A DNA stretch of 64,000 nt from positions 1-64,000 of the forward strand of contig CAAGEZ010000039.1 of NCBI GenBank assembly GCA_900768995.1, given 5' to 3'. Within the stretch, counting starts at the first letter, position 1. Each line of letters starts with the position of its first letter. The notes under the pieces were generated by a model, which saw only the letters and a list, made by a program, of their open reading frames with translations, was not told the DNA's origin and searched no databases. The stretch is from Oscillospiraceae bacterium (GTDB lineage Bacteria; Bacillota; Clostridia; Oscillospirales; Ruminococcaceae). Positions 35,501 through 43,177 of the stretch are shown one piece after another. A program made the position numbers and the translations under genes.

Positions 35501-36420
35501 GTGAATGTATGTGTATGGAGCAGTGGCTTGATATTGCTCTGTCCCTGTTTGAAAAAAGCGATACCGAAAATGAAAAGCACCTTGGCGAATGCAGAGTGAT
35601 CTTCACCGACGGGAAGCTTTCGGAAAATGATGACAAGACCGACGATGTTTTCGTAAGAGCACTTCCCGATGAAAACCGTGCAAAGCTTTTCCGTGAAAAT
35701 CTTGCGGATAATTATGACCGAACATTGTCCGTCACCGCCTCAAAGCTCACAGTCAGCGAGATCGCCAAAAAACACGAGCCTAAGCTCAGAAGATTTTTCG
35801 GAGAAGCGGTGCAGGAGCGAAAGGCAAAGAAAGCCGTGGCAGGCATCTCCGCCGCCGACCGTGGAACCGCAGTCCACAGCTTTATGCAGTTCTGCGATAT
35901 AAAAAAGCTTGCGGAAACATCGCAGGATAAACGTGACGAAGCCATTGTAAGCGAAGCCAAAAGGCTCTGCTCTCTGGGTCATCTCACCGCAAAGCAGGCT
36001 GAATGCGCCGACCCCGCAATTATCGGAAAATTCCTTGACAGCGACCTCTGCGGCAGGATCATCCGCTCGGGAAACGTGATGCGTGAGAAGAAATTTTTAG
36101 TAAAAATTGCCGATCTGTGTATTGATAAACAAATTCTTGACAATTCCGGACTTATGGTTTATAATGAAACAGAGGGTATGCTCCAGGGCGTTGCCGACCT
36201 TATTTTCGAGGAAAACGGCAGTCTTGTCCTCGCAGACTACAAGACCGACAGATATGTCACTCCCGAAGAGTTGAAAGAGCGCTACAGTATGCAGCTCTAC
36301 CTTTACGCAAAGGCGCTTTCCCTTATTTTCAACAAGCCCGTCACCGAAGCCTGCCTCTATTCATTTGAGCTGGGAACGGCGGTAAAAACGGAGCTTTCAC
36401 CCGATAAAATAATACTTTAA
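32533..36420 (+). CDS. addA: ATP-dependent helicase/nuclease subunit A (AddA)
   Basis: AddA is the UvrD/Rep-type helicase plus nuclease subunit of the AddAB recombination complex. The ATG at 32533 is chosen (about 1295 residues) because AAAGGA is 10 nt before it; an ATG at 32524 is too close to that site. Motifs are Walker A AAAGSGKTAVL near residue 27, motif Ia VVTFTNDAAAQM, motif II MIDEFQDST, motif III-like DVKQSIYRFR, motif V IKTIHKSKGLEYPFV, VALTRAK and the C-terminal nuclease LADYKTDRY. An acidic insertion (DETEEDEADDDTDDNEDD, near residue 595) is longer than usual. Confidence 0.95.
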   Translation: MAVSWTPEQSDAINVKNRAAVVSAAAGSGKTAVLVEKLLRILSDRDDPVSADRIVVVTFTNDAAAQMKQRLCAKLAEAAEKDPENDWLVSQQSLIPSAKISTIHSFCFDMIRGNAALIGVDAGFRVLDQSEDDAISAQAAENVFDEWFSEHTEDMKRLTEFFCPDSRNEEKLAAIIPPFRKKFLALPFPKQHMEDIAAAYEHTAELLEKVCEDESDISARSALLADPLISYYIKSSSARLNKYIDAADEATEKLINEYSRIISEIELHSQSSETAYKDTTDNIRKARDIITALEADSAKTEYIRRKLMSDDFYIFSGNTFTPEKITLSKAFKYKVKYAGSSKAETVKPDVNADLIDTEKGRRKAALDSIKKLMGRYTFSDILADYTRHGQICRLLFALMSDIFAEEKHLRAEKNALSFSDAEQLAVELLCTRDVVGNITPTPLAKELSDYFNIVMIDEFQDSTAVQELIFRMLSKGGSAIAPGTNFFAVGDVKQSIYRFRCSDPTIFLANIRESVDYADDGSTERSRIYLNRNFRSSHGVVEFVNAVFGAIMSEENGSVVYDDTAMLIEGAAIGDIYGPTEIITLPPSVTPEDETEEDEADDDTDDNEDDKLSSVDIIEAKCTAVRIKELLENEHITENGEERPVRPSDICILMRGVKKAGIYVSCLEELGISVQGPAEESYLGSREISVLINLLRCIDNCTLDVPMTSVLMSPMFMFTAEDMARLRVRRTSSVYNDILLSTSSRKEVPEELQKRCAKFLETFGRLREYAAVHTAAELIDFIYNRTDFMAVISVYKDSAKKKANLRLLPIYAEKFDKNGSGGLSGFLRFIDSMLRNKKDFEAASAVSSVSDSVSIKTIHKSKGLEYPFVFLCRSFVKFNLRDTNGKTVFSPFPDGSGSSVGFRITDSEKYAVYESFPREVLSEMLKKSQRDEEMMLLYVALTRAKYKLFITRRSDDEPVTSKKTVGDRRAELAALIRHNDGKYDCRDAVGECMCMEQWLDIALSLFEKSDTENEKHLGECRVIFTDGKLSENDDKTDDVFVRALPDENRAKLFRENLADNYDRTLSVTASKLTVSEIAKKHEPKLRRFFGEAVQERKAKKAVAGISAADRGTAVHSFMQFCDIKKLAETSQDKRDEAIVSEAKRLCSLGHLTAKQAECADPAIIGKFLDSDLCGRIIRSGNVMREKKFLVKIADLCIDKQILDNSGLMVYNETEGMLQGVADLIFEENGSLVLADYKTDRYVTPEELKERYSMQLYLYAKALSLIFNKPVTEACLYSFELGTAVKTELSPDKIIL

Positions 36421-36449
36421 AATAAACCCCTGAAAGGAATGGTCTATCA

Positions 36450-36872
36450 ATGGATAACAGAAACGGCACAGGCAGAAGACCCGCCCCCAAGCCCGTCCCT
36501 GCGGCAGGAATGCTCCTGTCCTCAGTGATACTCGGAGTAAGCATAATCATAGCAGGCGTGTCCGTAACAGGTTCGGTAAAGAAGCTCACTGCGGCAGTGG
36601 AGGCTCAGACCTTTTCGTCAAGCTACAGTGCCCCCTCAAACATCACCGTGAACAACACCGCCCCCAAGAATTACTACACCGAGACCGAAGCCGCAGCCTA
36701 TCTGAATATGACCGTTGACGAGATAAAAGCCGCCATTACCAAAAAGGAGATCAAGGAATATGTCCAGACCTCCGCAGGCTATTCCATCTCCCAGTCCGTC
36801 CTTGACGATTATTTCGAGCAGAAAGCATACGAAAGCCTTAACAGCACAAATTCCGACAGCGAAGAAAGCTGA
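36450..36872 (+). CDS. Membrane-anchored helix-turn-helix protein
   Basis: The 140-residue protein has a Pro/Arg-rich cytosolic start, a single membrane helix at about residues 20-40 (LLSSVILGVSIIIAGVSV), and a linker. Its C-terminal domain, YYTETEAAAYLNMTVDEIKA and ISQSVLDDYFEQKA, resembles an excisionase/MerR-like helix-turn-helix. If the N-terminus is inside, the HTH-like domain would be outside, where DNA binding is unlikely, so the fold may have another use. The function is unknown. The gene begins 30 nt after addA. Confidence 0.6.
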   Translation: MDNRNGTGRRPAPKPVPAAGMLLSSVILGVSIIIAGVSVTGSVKKLTAAVEAQTFSSSYSAPSNITVNNTAPKNYYTETEAAAYLNMTVDEIKAAITKKEIKEYVQTSAGYSISQSVLDDYFEQKAYESLNSTNSDSEES

Positions 36873-36946
36873 TACAGCAAATGGGGTTATGTATCAGCAG
36901 GATAAAACTGGTATGTTAAATAAAAAATTCTTAAGGGGTAAGTAAA

Positions 36947-37375
36947 ATGATGCCATTATTTACGACTGTTCTTCCTATTACGATCGTAGCCGCTTCGTGG
37001 ATAACCTACTGCGTTATGGGTATCATATGGAAAAGGCGGGATAAGAAATTCATTGCCTTTCTTACCGAAAATGCCGATGAGCTGCTAAGCGGCGGCGACT
37101 GTGAATTTGAAGGTGTTGAATACCGCAAAGAGACACGTGTGACACGCTTTTACTGCTGTATGTCGGTGATATTCCTTACATATATGGATCAGAGCGGCTT
37201 TGTCCTCGCAGACGGGTCGTCAGGGACAAAAGCCCTGTGCATATTACTCGCCCTCACAGGCGGCTGGTGGGGCTTTCCCTGGGGTCCCATAAGGACCGTT
37301 CAGTCGGTTTATAAAACCTGTACTGCGGATAGTATGACGGTTTATGATATTTTGGAAAAGCTGTCACTTGCCTAA
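36947..37375 (+). CDS. Small membrane protein of unknown function
   Basis: I do not recognise this 142-residue protein. It has an N-terminal membrane helix (residues about 5-27), a soluble stretch with Cys and charged residues, a second hydrophobic segment near 68-85 and a third near 92-110 containing GGWWGFPWGPIR. The GWWGxPWG motif is distinctive. A GGGGTAAG site precedes the ATG. No function can be assigned. Confidence 0.55.
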   Translation: MMPLFTTVLPITIVAASWITYCVMGIIWKRRDKKFIAFLTENADELLSGGDCEFEGVEYRKETRVTRFYCCMSVIFLTYMDQSGFVLADGSSGTKALCILLALTGGWWGFPWGPIRTVQSVYKTCTADSMTVYDILEKLSLA

Positions 37376-37433
37376 GATATAAGCATTTACATAGGCAGAA
37401 ACAGGTGAAATTGCACAAATTTCCGAAAAACTA

Positions 37434-37462
37434 TTGACAAATCGGAATAGGTGTGATATACT
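37434..37462 (+). promoter_or_regulatory. Promoter for infC-rpmI-rplT
   Basis: TTGACA (37434-37439) and TATACT (37457-37462) are 17 nt apart, upstream of the L20-type leader. Confidence 0.75.
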
Positions 37463-37474
37463 CTTTAAGTACGA

Positions 37475-37615
37475 AAAATAAAGCAGAGCTTTCCGCTCTC
37501 ACCCTGCTGCAAAGGCACGCAGAGGTCAATAATTTTTGAACTGATAACGTATGCGATAAATGCGTATCATAGAGGAAATTATGCGGCGGAGCTTTGGTTC
37601 TGCCGTTTTTTTATT
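37475..37615 (+). ncRNA. L20-type leader with attenuator, upstream of infC
   Basis: Between the promoter and infC lies a structured leader with GCAGAGC/GCTCTC and CTGCTGC segments. It ends in a terminator hairpin (GGCGGAGC region, GTTCTGCCG) and seven T at 37581-37612. Gene order and sequence fit the known L20 leader, in which ribosomal protein L20 binds the mRNA and causes early termination. The exact L20-binding fold was not verified. Confidence 0.75.
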
Positions 37616-37659
37616 CCACATTCATTTATAGTTAATTTGATATTTTGGGGGTGCTCGCC

Positions 37660-38187
37660 ATAGCTAACAAGGATAGCAAGGAGCTTCAGATCAATGAAGA
37701 AATCCGTGACAAGGAGATCAGAGTAATAGGTCCCGACGGCGCACAGCTTGGTCTTATGTCCGCAAGGGACGCACAGAAGCTTGCCGCAGAAAAGGATCTC
37801 GATCTTGTAAAGATCGCACCGCAGGCTGTTCCGCCCGTGTGCAAGATCATGGACTACGGAAAGTATTTGTTTGAACAGGCTAAGCGTGAAAAGGAAGCAA
37901 GAAAAAATCAGAAGGTCGTTGACATCAAGGAGATCAGAATGTTCTCCACCATCGACACTCACGATTTCGAGACTAAAACAGCTCAGGCTGTCAAGTTCCT
38001 CAAGGGCGGAGACAAAATAAAGGTATCCGTTCGTTTCCGTAAGCGTGCCATCGCTCATCCTCAGCTTGGAGAAGAGCTGCTTGACAAGTTCAAGGAAGCC
38101 TGCGCAGAAGTGGGCACCGTTGAAAAGCCTGCCAAAATGGAGGGAAGAGCACTTGTAATGTTCGTTTCCCCCAAGGCTTCAAAGTAA
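37660..38187 (+). CDS. infC: Translation initiation factor IF-3, probable ATA start
   Basis: IF-3 keeps the 30S subunit free and checks start-codon choice. The sequence has the family N-terminus LQINEEIRDKEIRVIG and the C-terminal domain (KIKVSVRFRKRAIAHP, GRALVMFVSPK). The likeliest start is ATA at 37660 (IANKDSKELQ, 175 residues): GGGGGTG lies 6 nt before it. A TTG or GTG further upstream would sit on the ribosome binding site. A non-standard start is typical of infC because IF-3 represses its own translation from such codons. The exact start is inferred. It heads the infC-rpmI-rplT operon. Confidence 0.9.
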   Translation: MANKDSKELQINEEIRDKEIRVIGPDGAQLGLMSARDAQKLAAEKDLDLVKIAPQAVPPVCKIMDYGKYLFEQAKREKEARKNQKVVDIKEIRMFSTIDTHDFETKTAQAVKFLKGGDKIKVSVRFRKRAIAHPQLGEELLDKFKEACAEVGTVEKPAKMEGRALVMFVSPKASK

Positions 38188-38233
38188 CCGAGTTTTTCAA
38201 AATAACTGTAAAAATAAAAGGGAGGATATTTCC

Positions 38234-38431
38234 ATGCCAAAGCAGAAGACTCATTCCGGAGCTAAGAAGCGTTTCAAGCTCACCAAAAACGGTCTTGTAA
38301 AGTATCAGAAGACCAACAAGAGACACAGACTCACACAGAAGGATCACAAGCGCAAGAGAATTGCTCGTAATATGGGCGTTGCAGGTTCCGCAAATGCAGC
38401 AACACTCAAGGAGCTTATGCCTTACAAGTAA
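38234..38431 (+). CDS. rpmI: 50S ribosomal protein L35
   Basis: The 65-residue, highly basic protein has the L35 pattern KQKTHSGAKKRFKLTKNG and an RHRLTQKDHKRKR centre. It is a late-assembly protein of the large subunit. GGGAGGA precedes the ATG, and it lies between infC and rplT in the standard order. Confidence 0.98.
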   Translation: MPKQKTHSGAKKRFKLTKNGLVKYQKTNKRHRLTQKDHKRKRIARNMGVAGSANAATLKELMPYK

Positions 38432-38481
38432 TCGGCAGGCTCGCATCAACTGAATAACAATACATTTGGAGGTAAAATACT

Positions 38482-38835
38482 ATGGCTCGTGTTAAGGGAG
38501 CAATGGCTACTCGCAAGAGAAGAAATAAAACATTAAAGCTCGCTAAGGGTTACTGGGGCGCAAAGAGCAAGCATTTCAAGATGGCTAAGGAAGCCGTAAT
38601 GAAGTCCGGCAACTACGCTTACATCGGCAGAAGACTTAAGAAGCGTGATTTCAGAAAGCTCTGGATCACAAGAATTTCCGCTGCCTGCAAGATGAATGGT
38701 ATGAACTATTCTACATTTATGAACGGTCTTAAGAAGGCTGGCATCACTCTCAACAGAAAGATGCTCTCCGAGATCGCTATCAACGACGCAGCAGGTTTTA
38801 CAGCTCTTACTGAAAAGGCTAAGGCTGCTCTTTAA
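38482..38835 (+). CDS. rplT: 50S ribosomal protein L20
   Basis: The 117-residue protein carries the L20 motifs RRNKTLKLAKGYWGAKSK and FRKLWITRI. L20 is needed for early 50S assembly and represses this operon by binding the upstream leader. GGAGG precedes the ATG. A terminator follows. Confidence 0.98.
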   Translation: MARVKGAMATRKRRNKTLKLAKGYWGAKSKHFKMAKEAVMKSGNYAYIGRRLKKRDFRKLWITRISAACKMNGMNYSTFMNGLKKAGITLNRKMLSEIAINDAAGFTALTEKAKAAL

Positions 38836-38847
38836 TCTAAGGCAAAC

Positions 38848-38892
38848 AGGCTGTATCACAAAGGCGTTGTCCATTGTGGTACAGCTTTTTTA
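38848..38892 (+). terminator. Terminator after rplT
   Basis: GCTGTATCACAA pairs with TTGTGGTACAGC and is followed by seven T. Confidence 0.85.
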
Positions 38893-38907
38893 AATAACGG
38901 AGGCAAA

Positions 38908-39720
38908 ATGACCGAATATAACAGAATTTTTTCCGCCGACAACGAAAAGATAAAGCTTTACCGAAAGCTTACCGATGACAAAAAAGCAAGACGAAAAGAG
39001 AATAAATTCACCATCGAGGGCGCACGGCTGGTATCAGATGCCGCCGCCGAGGCTATAGAGCTGCACAGTGTTTTTTTCACCGAAAGCGCAACGGAAAAAT
39101 ACGGCGAAGCTCTGGAGCTTCTTTTTAAGACATACCCTCATAAAATTTTCAGCATAATTTCCGAAGAGCTTGCAAATGAACTTTCGGAAACAAAAATGCC
39201 ACAGGGAATATTTGCAGTCTGCTCAATGCCGAACCGTGACAAGGCGCAGACCTACAACAAAATAAAAAAGGGCAGCAGGGTGCTTATCCTCGATAATATC
39301 CAGGACCCCGGAAATATGGGAACGATGCTCAGAACAGCCGACGCCTGCGGTATCGACTGCGTTGTGCTCTGCGGCTGCTGCGACATCTACAATCCCAAGA
39401 CCGTCCGCTCCGCAATGGGCAGCATTATGCGTGTTGAAGCGGTCACAGATGATATAGAAAACGCTGTAAGCGAAATGAAGTTAAAAGGTCTGCCCGTTTT
39501 TGCCGCAGTGATATCCGACAACGCCCGTTCACTCACCGACTGCGATTTCTCAAAAGGCGGCGCAGTGATGATAGGAAACGAGGGAAACGGTCTTTCCGAC
39601 TATGACGCCTCCCTTGCGGATATCCCCCTAACAATAAAAATGCACGGAACTATAAATTCCCTCAACGCCGCAATGGCAGCGGGAATAATTATGTGGGAGC
39701 TTTCCAAAACTTCCGAATAA
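38908..39720 (+). CDS. SpoU-family RNA 2'-O-ribose methyltransferase
   Basis: The 270-residue protein has an N-terminal substrate-binding domain (FTIEGARLV) and a knotted SPOUT methyltransferase domain. Motif 1 is DNIQDPGNMGTMLRTADA near residue 130, motif 2 is MIGNEGNGLS near residue 225 and motif 3 is INSLNAAMAAGIIMWE near residue 250. Members methylate a 2'-hydroxyl in 23S rRNA (RlmB-like) or tRNA (TrmH-like). Which target applies here cannot be told. CGGAGG precedes the ATG. Confidence 0.9.
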   Translation: MTEYNRIFSADNEKIKLYRKLTDDKKARRKENKFTIEGARLVSDAAAEAIELHSVFFTESATEKYGEALELLFKTYPHKIFSIISEELANELSETKMPQGIFAVCSMPNRDKAQTYNKIKKGSRVLILDNIQDPGNMGTMLRTADACGIDCVVLCGCCDIYNPKTVRSAMGSIMRVEAVTDDIENAVSEMKLKGLPVFAAVISDNARSLTDCDFSKGGAVMIGNEGNGLSDYDASLADIPLTIKMHGTINSLNAAMAAGIIMWELSKTSE

Positions 39721-39738
39721 AAAGGAATGGTCATACAG

Positions 39739-41022
39739 ATGATGAACACCGACGACGGCGCATATTACCGCAGACTGTACAGGCTCTGGGCGGTAATTGC
39801 ATTCGGTCCTTCCTCAAGGACACTTTCCGAGCTTTACACCCGCTTTGACAACGCCGAAAGCCTTTATGCCGCCGTCACTCAGGACGATGCGGTGAGAAAT
39901 GAGCTGCCCGCCGATGCCGTAAAAAGTGCTGATAGCATAACCCTGTCATCGGCAGAAAAGGTCATCGAGCTTTGCGACAAAAAGGGCATAAAAATCGTCA
40001 CCGCCGATGATGATGGCTTTCCCGAAAGGCTCAGGGAAATTTACAATCCGCCTACAGTCCTTTTCTATAAGGGCGACATTTCGGGCATTGACGACAGGCT
40101 GAACATCGGCATCGTGGGAACAAGAAAGCCCTCGGATTACAGCCGAAAAACTGCCGCCGCCCTTGTAAATACCCTCACAAAGCACGGCTTTGACATCATC
40201 AGCGGATTTGCAGAGGGCATCGACATCTGCGCACATCTCCAGTGTGTCCAGAGCGGCGGAAGAACATATGCCGTCATCGGCTCAGGGCTTGATTATCCAT
40301 ACCCAAAGCCCAATCTCCCCTATCGTGAGCTTATCGAGGAAAACGGCGCAGTCATAACCGAATATCTTCCGGGAACGCAGCCCTTTCCCCCAAATTTTCT
40401 CCAGCGAAACCGTATTCTTGCGGGACTTTCAATGGGCGTTGCGGTCATTGAAGCGGGAGAAAAAAGCGGCTCGCTCAACAGTGCAGCCCACGCAGTAAGC
40501 CAGAACAAACCCGTGTTCGCCGTTCCGCCCTGCGACCTGTTCGATACGAGATACAAAGGCAACGTCCGACTTATCCGTGAGGGCGCAGTTCCCCTTATGG
40601 GAGCACGTGACATTTACGGAGAATACAGCATAAACCCACAGCATATAATAGTCGCAAATGAAAGCACTGCCGCCCAGCTTGAAAAGATACGTCTTATAGC
40701 CGAGGGTGCGGCAAGAGCCGAACAGGAAAGCGACAAACACATCTCGGAAAAGCCGAAAAAGAGAGCCGAAGCCCCCGCCGAAAGCGAGCACGTTTCGGAA
40801 AATAAGCCCCGACAGCTCACAGCGGAGGAGCTTGAAAGCTTTTCCGACCCAATTCAGAAAAATATCCTCATAAAGCTGTCCGAAGCCCCCTCATCAATGC
40901 GTGGGGACGAGCTTGCGGAGGCACTTGAAGCGGATATCGACGATATCCTCACAGCTCTCACAGAGCTTGAAATTTTAGGCAATGTTCAGTCTCAGAGCGG
41001 AAATTATACCCTTGCGGACTGA
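39739..41022 (+). CDS. dprA: DNA-processing protein DprA
   Basis: DprA loads RecA on single-stranded DNA during natural transformation. The Rossmann-like core shows VGTRKPSDY near residue 130, GSGLDYPYPKPN near 185 and NFLQRNRILAGLS near 225, with GEKSGSLNSA near 245. The N-terminal part resembles the SAM/helix-hairpin-helix domain, and residues about 370-427 form a winged-helix tail. An unusual charged segment (residues 325-365) separates core and tail. The start at 39739 follows AAAGGA; an ATG at 39727 is too close. The dprA-topA-trmFO order is typical of Firmicutes. Confidence 0.92.
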   Translation: MMNTDDGAYYRRLYRLWAVIAFGPSSRTLSELYTRFDNAESLYAAVTQDDAVRNELPADAVKSADSITLSSAEKVIELCDKKGIKIVTADDDGFPERLREIYNPPTVLFYKGDISGIDDRLNIGIVGTRKPSDYSRKTAAALVNTLTKHGFDIISGFAEGIDICAHLQCVQSGGRTYAVIGSGLDYPYPKPNLPYRELIEENGAVITEYLPGTQPFPPNFLQRNRILAGLSMGVAVIEAGEKSGSLNSAAHAVSQNKPVFAVPPCDLFDTRYKGNVRLIREGAVPLMGARDIYGEYSINPQHIIVANESTAAQLEKIRLIAEGAARAEQESDKHISEKPKKRAEAPAESEHVSENKPRQLTAEELESFSDPIQKNILIKLSEAPSSMRGDELAEALEADIDDILTALTELEILGNVQSQSGNYTLAD

Positions 41023-41096
41023 TTAAATATATATGCTTTTGCCATTGGTAAAAGCCTGTCGGTAAGCCGTTCCGACAGATGAAAGGATAGAATCAT

Positions 41097-43175
41097 ATGT
41101 CAAATCTTGTAATCGTGGAGTCGCCCTCCAAGGCGAAAACCGTTCAGAAATATTTAGGCCCCGGCTATGAAGTCGAGGCGTCAATGGGTCACGTAAGAGA
41201 CCTGCCCAAATCCAAGCTCAGTGTTGACACGGAGCATAATTTCGAGCCTGTTTATGTTCCGATGAAGGACAAGGAAGAGGTCATAAATTCACTGAAAAAA
41301 GCCGCCAAAAAAGCAGATAAAGTATATCTCGCAGGAGACCCCGACCGTGAGGGAGAAGCTATCTCGTGGCATCTCGCCCAGCTCCTTGACATTCCTATGG
41401 ACGCACCTGTCCGTGTGACCTTCAACGAAATCACCAAAACAGGCGTGCAGAACGGAATGGCTCACCCCCGCTCCATCGACCTTGACCTTGTAAATGCCCA
41501 GCAGGCACGCCGAATCCTTGACAGGATCGTGGGCTATAAGCTCTCACCGTTCCTCTGGAAAAAGGTGAGAAGAGGTCTCTCCGCAGGACGTGTGCAGTCC
41601 GCAGCGGTGAAGATGATAGTTGACCGAGAGCGTGAGATAAATGCGTTCAAACCCGAGGAATACTGGTCTGTTGAAGCGAAAATGACCGCTCCGTCATCAA
41701 AAAAGCAATTTGACGCAATATTCACAGGAATGGACGGCGAAAAGACCGAACTTCATTCCGAAGCTGAGACCAACAAGGTGCTTGAACGTTTAAACGGTGC
41801 TGAATTTACCGTTTCGGGCGTTAAAAAATCCGTAAGAAGAAAGTCCCCCGCAGCCCCCTTCACCACCTCAACAATGCAGCAGGAAGCCTCCAAAAAGCTT
41901 GGTTTCCAGACCTCCAAAACAATGAGAGCCGCACAGCAGCTTTACGAGGGCGTTGACATCGAGGGAATGGGTGCGGTCGGTCTTATCACATATATGAGAA
42001 CCGACAGCCTCCGAGTTTCCGACGAGGCAAGAGCCGCAGCATATAAATATATCGGGGAAAAATACGGCAAGAACTATCTCCCAGCCTCCCCCAAGATATA
42101 CAAGACCAAGGCAGGTGCGCAGGACGCTCACGAAGCCATTCGCCCCTCAACTCCCGAGCTGACTCCCGAAAGAGTAAAGGACAGCCTTACTGCCGAGCAG
42201 TATAAGCTCTACAAGCTCATCTGGGAGAGATTTATCGCAAGCCAGATGGCAAACGCACTTATGGACACCGTTTCCGTTGACATCAGCGCAAACGGCTGCT
42301 CATTCAAGGCAACAGGCTACTCCGTTAAATTCGACGGCTTCACCGTTCTTTACGAGGAGTCAAAGGACGATGAGGAAAACAAGGTACTCCCCGAAATAAA
42401 CACGGGAGATGTTTTAAAGCTTAAAAATATCGAGGGCAAGCAGCATTTCACCCAGCCTCCCGCCCGATACACCGAAGGCTCGTTCATCAAGGCAATGGAG
42501 GAAAACGGCATCGGCAGACCCTCCACCTATGCCTCCACCATATCCACAATAATCAACAGATTTTACGTTGAGCGTGACGGAAAGCAGCTAAAGCCCACAG
42601 GTCTGGGCGAAGTCACCACCGACCTGCTCAAATCCCAGTTCAAGCAGATAGTTGACACCAAATTTACCGCACAGATGGAAAGCAGTCTCGATAAAATTGA
42701 GATAGGCGAAAAGGACTGGGTGGAAACTCTCAGGGATTTCTATGACGATTTCTCCGACACTCTCGCAAAGGCAGAGGTGGCAATGGAGGGCAAGCGTGTC
42801 AAGGTCCCCGATGAAGAGACCGACGAGGTGTGCGAGGTATGCGGAAAGCCTATGGTCATCAAGATAGGCAGATTCGGCAGATTCCTTGCCTGCTCAGGCT
42901 TCCCCGAATGCACCAACACCAAGAAGATAGTCAAGCCCACAGGCGGTGTATGCCCCCTCTGCGGCAAAAAAATACTTGCAAAAAAGTCCAAAAAGGGCAA
43001 GAAATATTTCGGCTGCGAGGACAATCCCACCTGTCCGTTTATGACCTGGGACACACCCGTTTCCGACAAGTGCCCCAAGTGCAATGACGGCACCACGCTC
43101 TTCAAAAAGGGCGGAAAAATGTTCTGCCTTAAGGAGGGCTGCGGCTACGAGGTCGCCATTAAAAAGGAAAAATAA
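41097..43175 (+). CDS. topA: DNA topoisomerase I
   Basis: This type IA topoisomerase relaxes negative supercoils. The 692-residue protein has the TOPRIM start LVIVESPSKAKTVQKYLG, the DPDREGEAISWHLA motif, the catalytic tyrosine in GLITYMRTDS near residue 300, and the IKAMEENGIGRPSTYAS segment. The C-terminus has three four-cysteine zinc ribbons: CEVCGKPM with CSGFPEC, CPLCGKK with CEDNPTC, and CPKCNDG with CLKEGC. The ATG follows AAAGGA. It is 74 nt after dprA. Confidence 0.98.
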   Translation: MSNLVIVESPSKAKTVQKYLGPGYEVEASMGHVRDLPKSKLSVDTEHNFEPVYVPMKDKEEVINSLKKAAKKADKVYLAGDPDREGEAISWHLAQLLDIPMDAPVRVTFNEITKTGVQNGMAHPRSIDLDLVNAQQARRILDRIVGYKLSPFLWKKVRRGLSAGRVQSAAVKMIVDREREINAFKPEEYWSVEAKMTAPSSKKQFDAIFTGMDGEKTELHSEAETNKVLERLNGAEFTVSGVKKSVRRKSPAAPFTTSTMQQEASKKLGFQTSKTMRAAQQLYEGVDIEGMGAVGLITYMRTDSLRVSDEARAAAYKYIGEKYGKNYLPASPKIYKTKAGAQDAHEAIRPSTPELTPERVKDSLTAEQYKLYKLIWERFIASQMANALMDTVSVDISANGCSFKATGYSVKFDGFTVLYEESKDDEENKVLPEINTGDVLKLKNIEGKQHFTQPPARYTEGSFIKAMEENGIGRPSTYASTISTIINRFYVERDGKQLKPTGLGEVTTDLLKSQFKQIVDTKFTAQMESSLDKIEIGEKDWVETLRDFYDDFSDTLAKAEVAMEGKRVKVPDEETDEVCEVCGKPMVIKIGRFGRFLACSGFPECTNTKKIVKPTGGVCPLCGKKILAKKSKKGKKYFGCEDNPTCPFMTWDTPVSDKCPKCNDGTTLFKKGGKMFCLKEGCGYEVAIKKEK

Positions 43176-43177
43176 TT

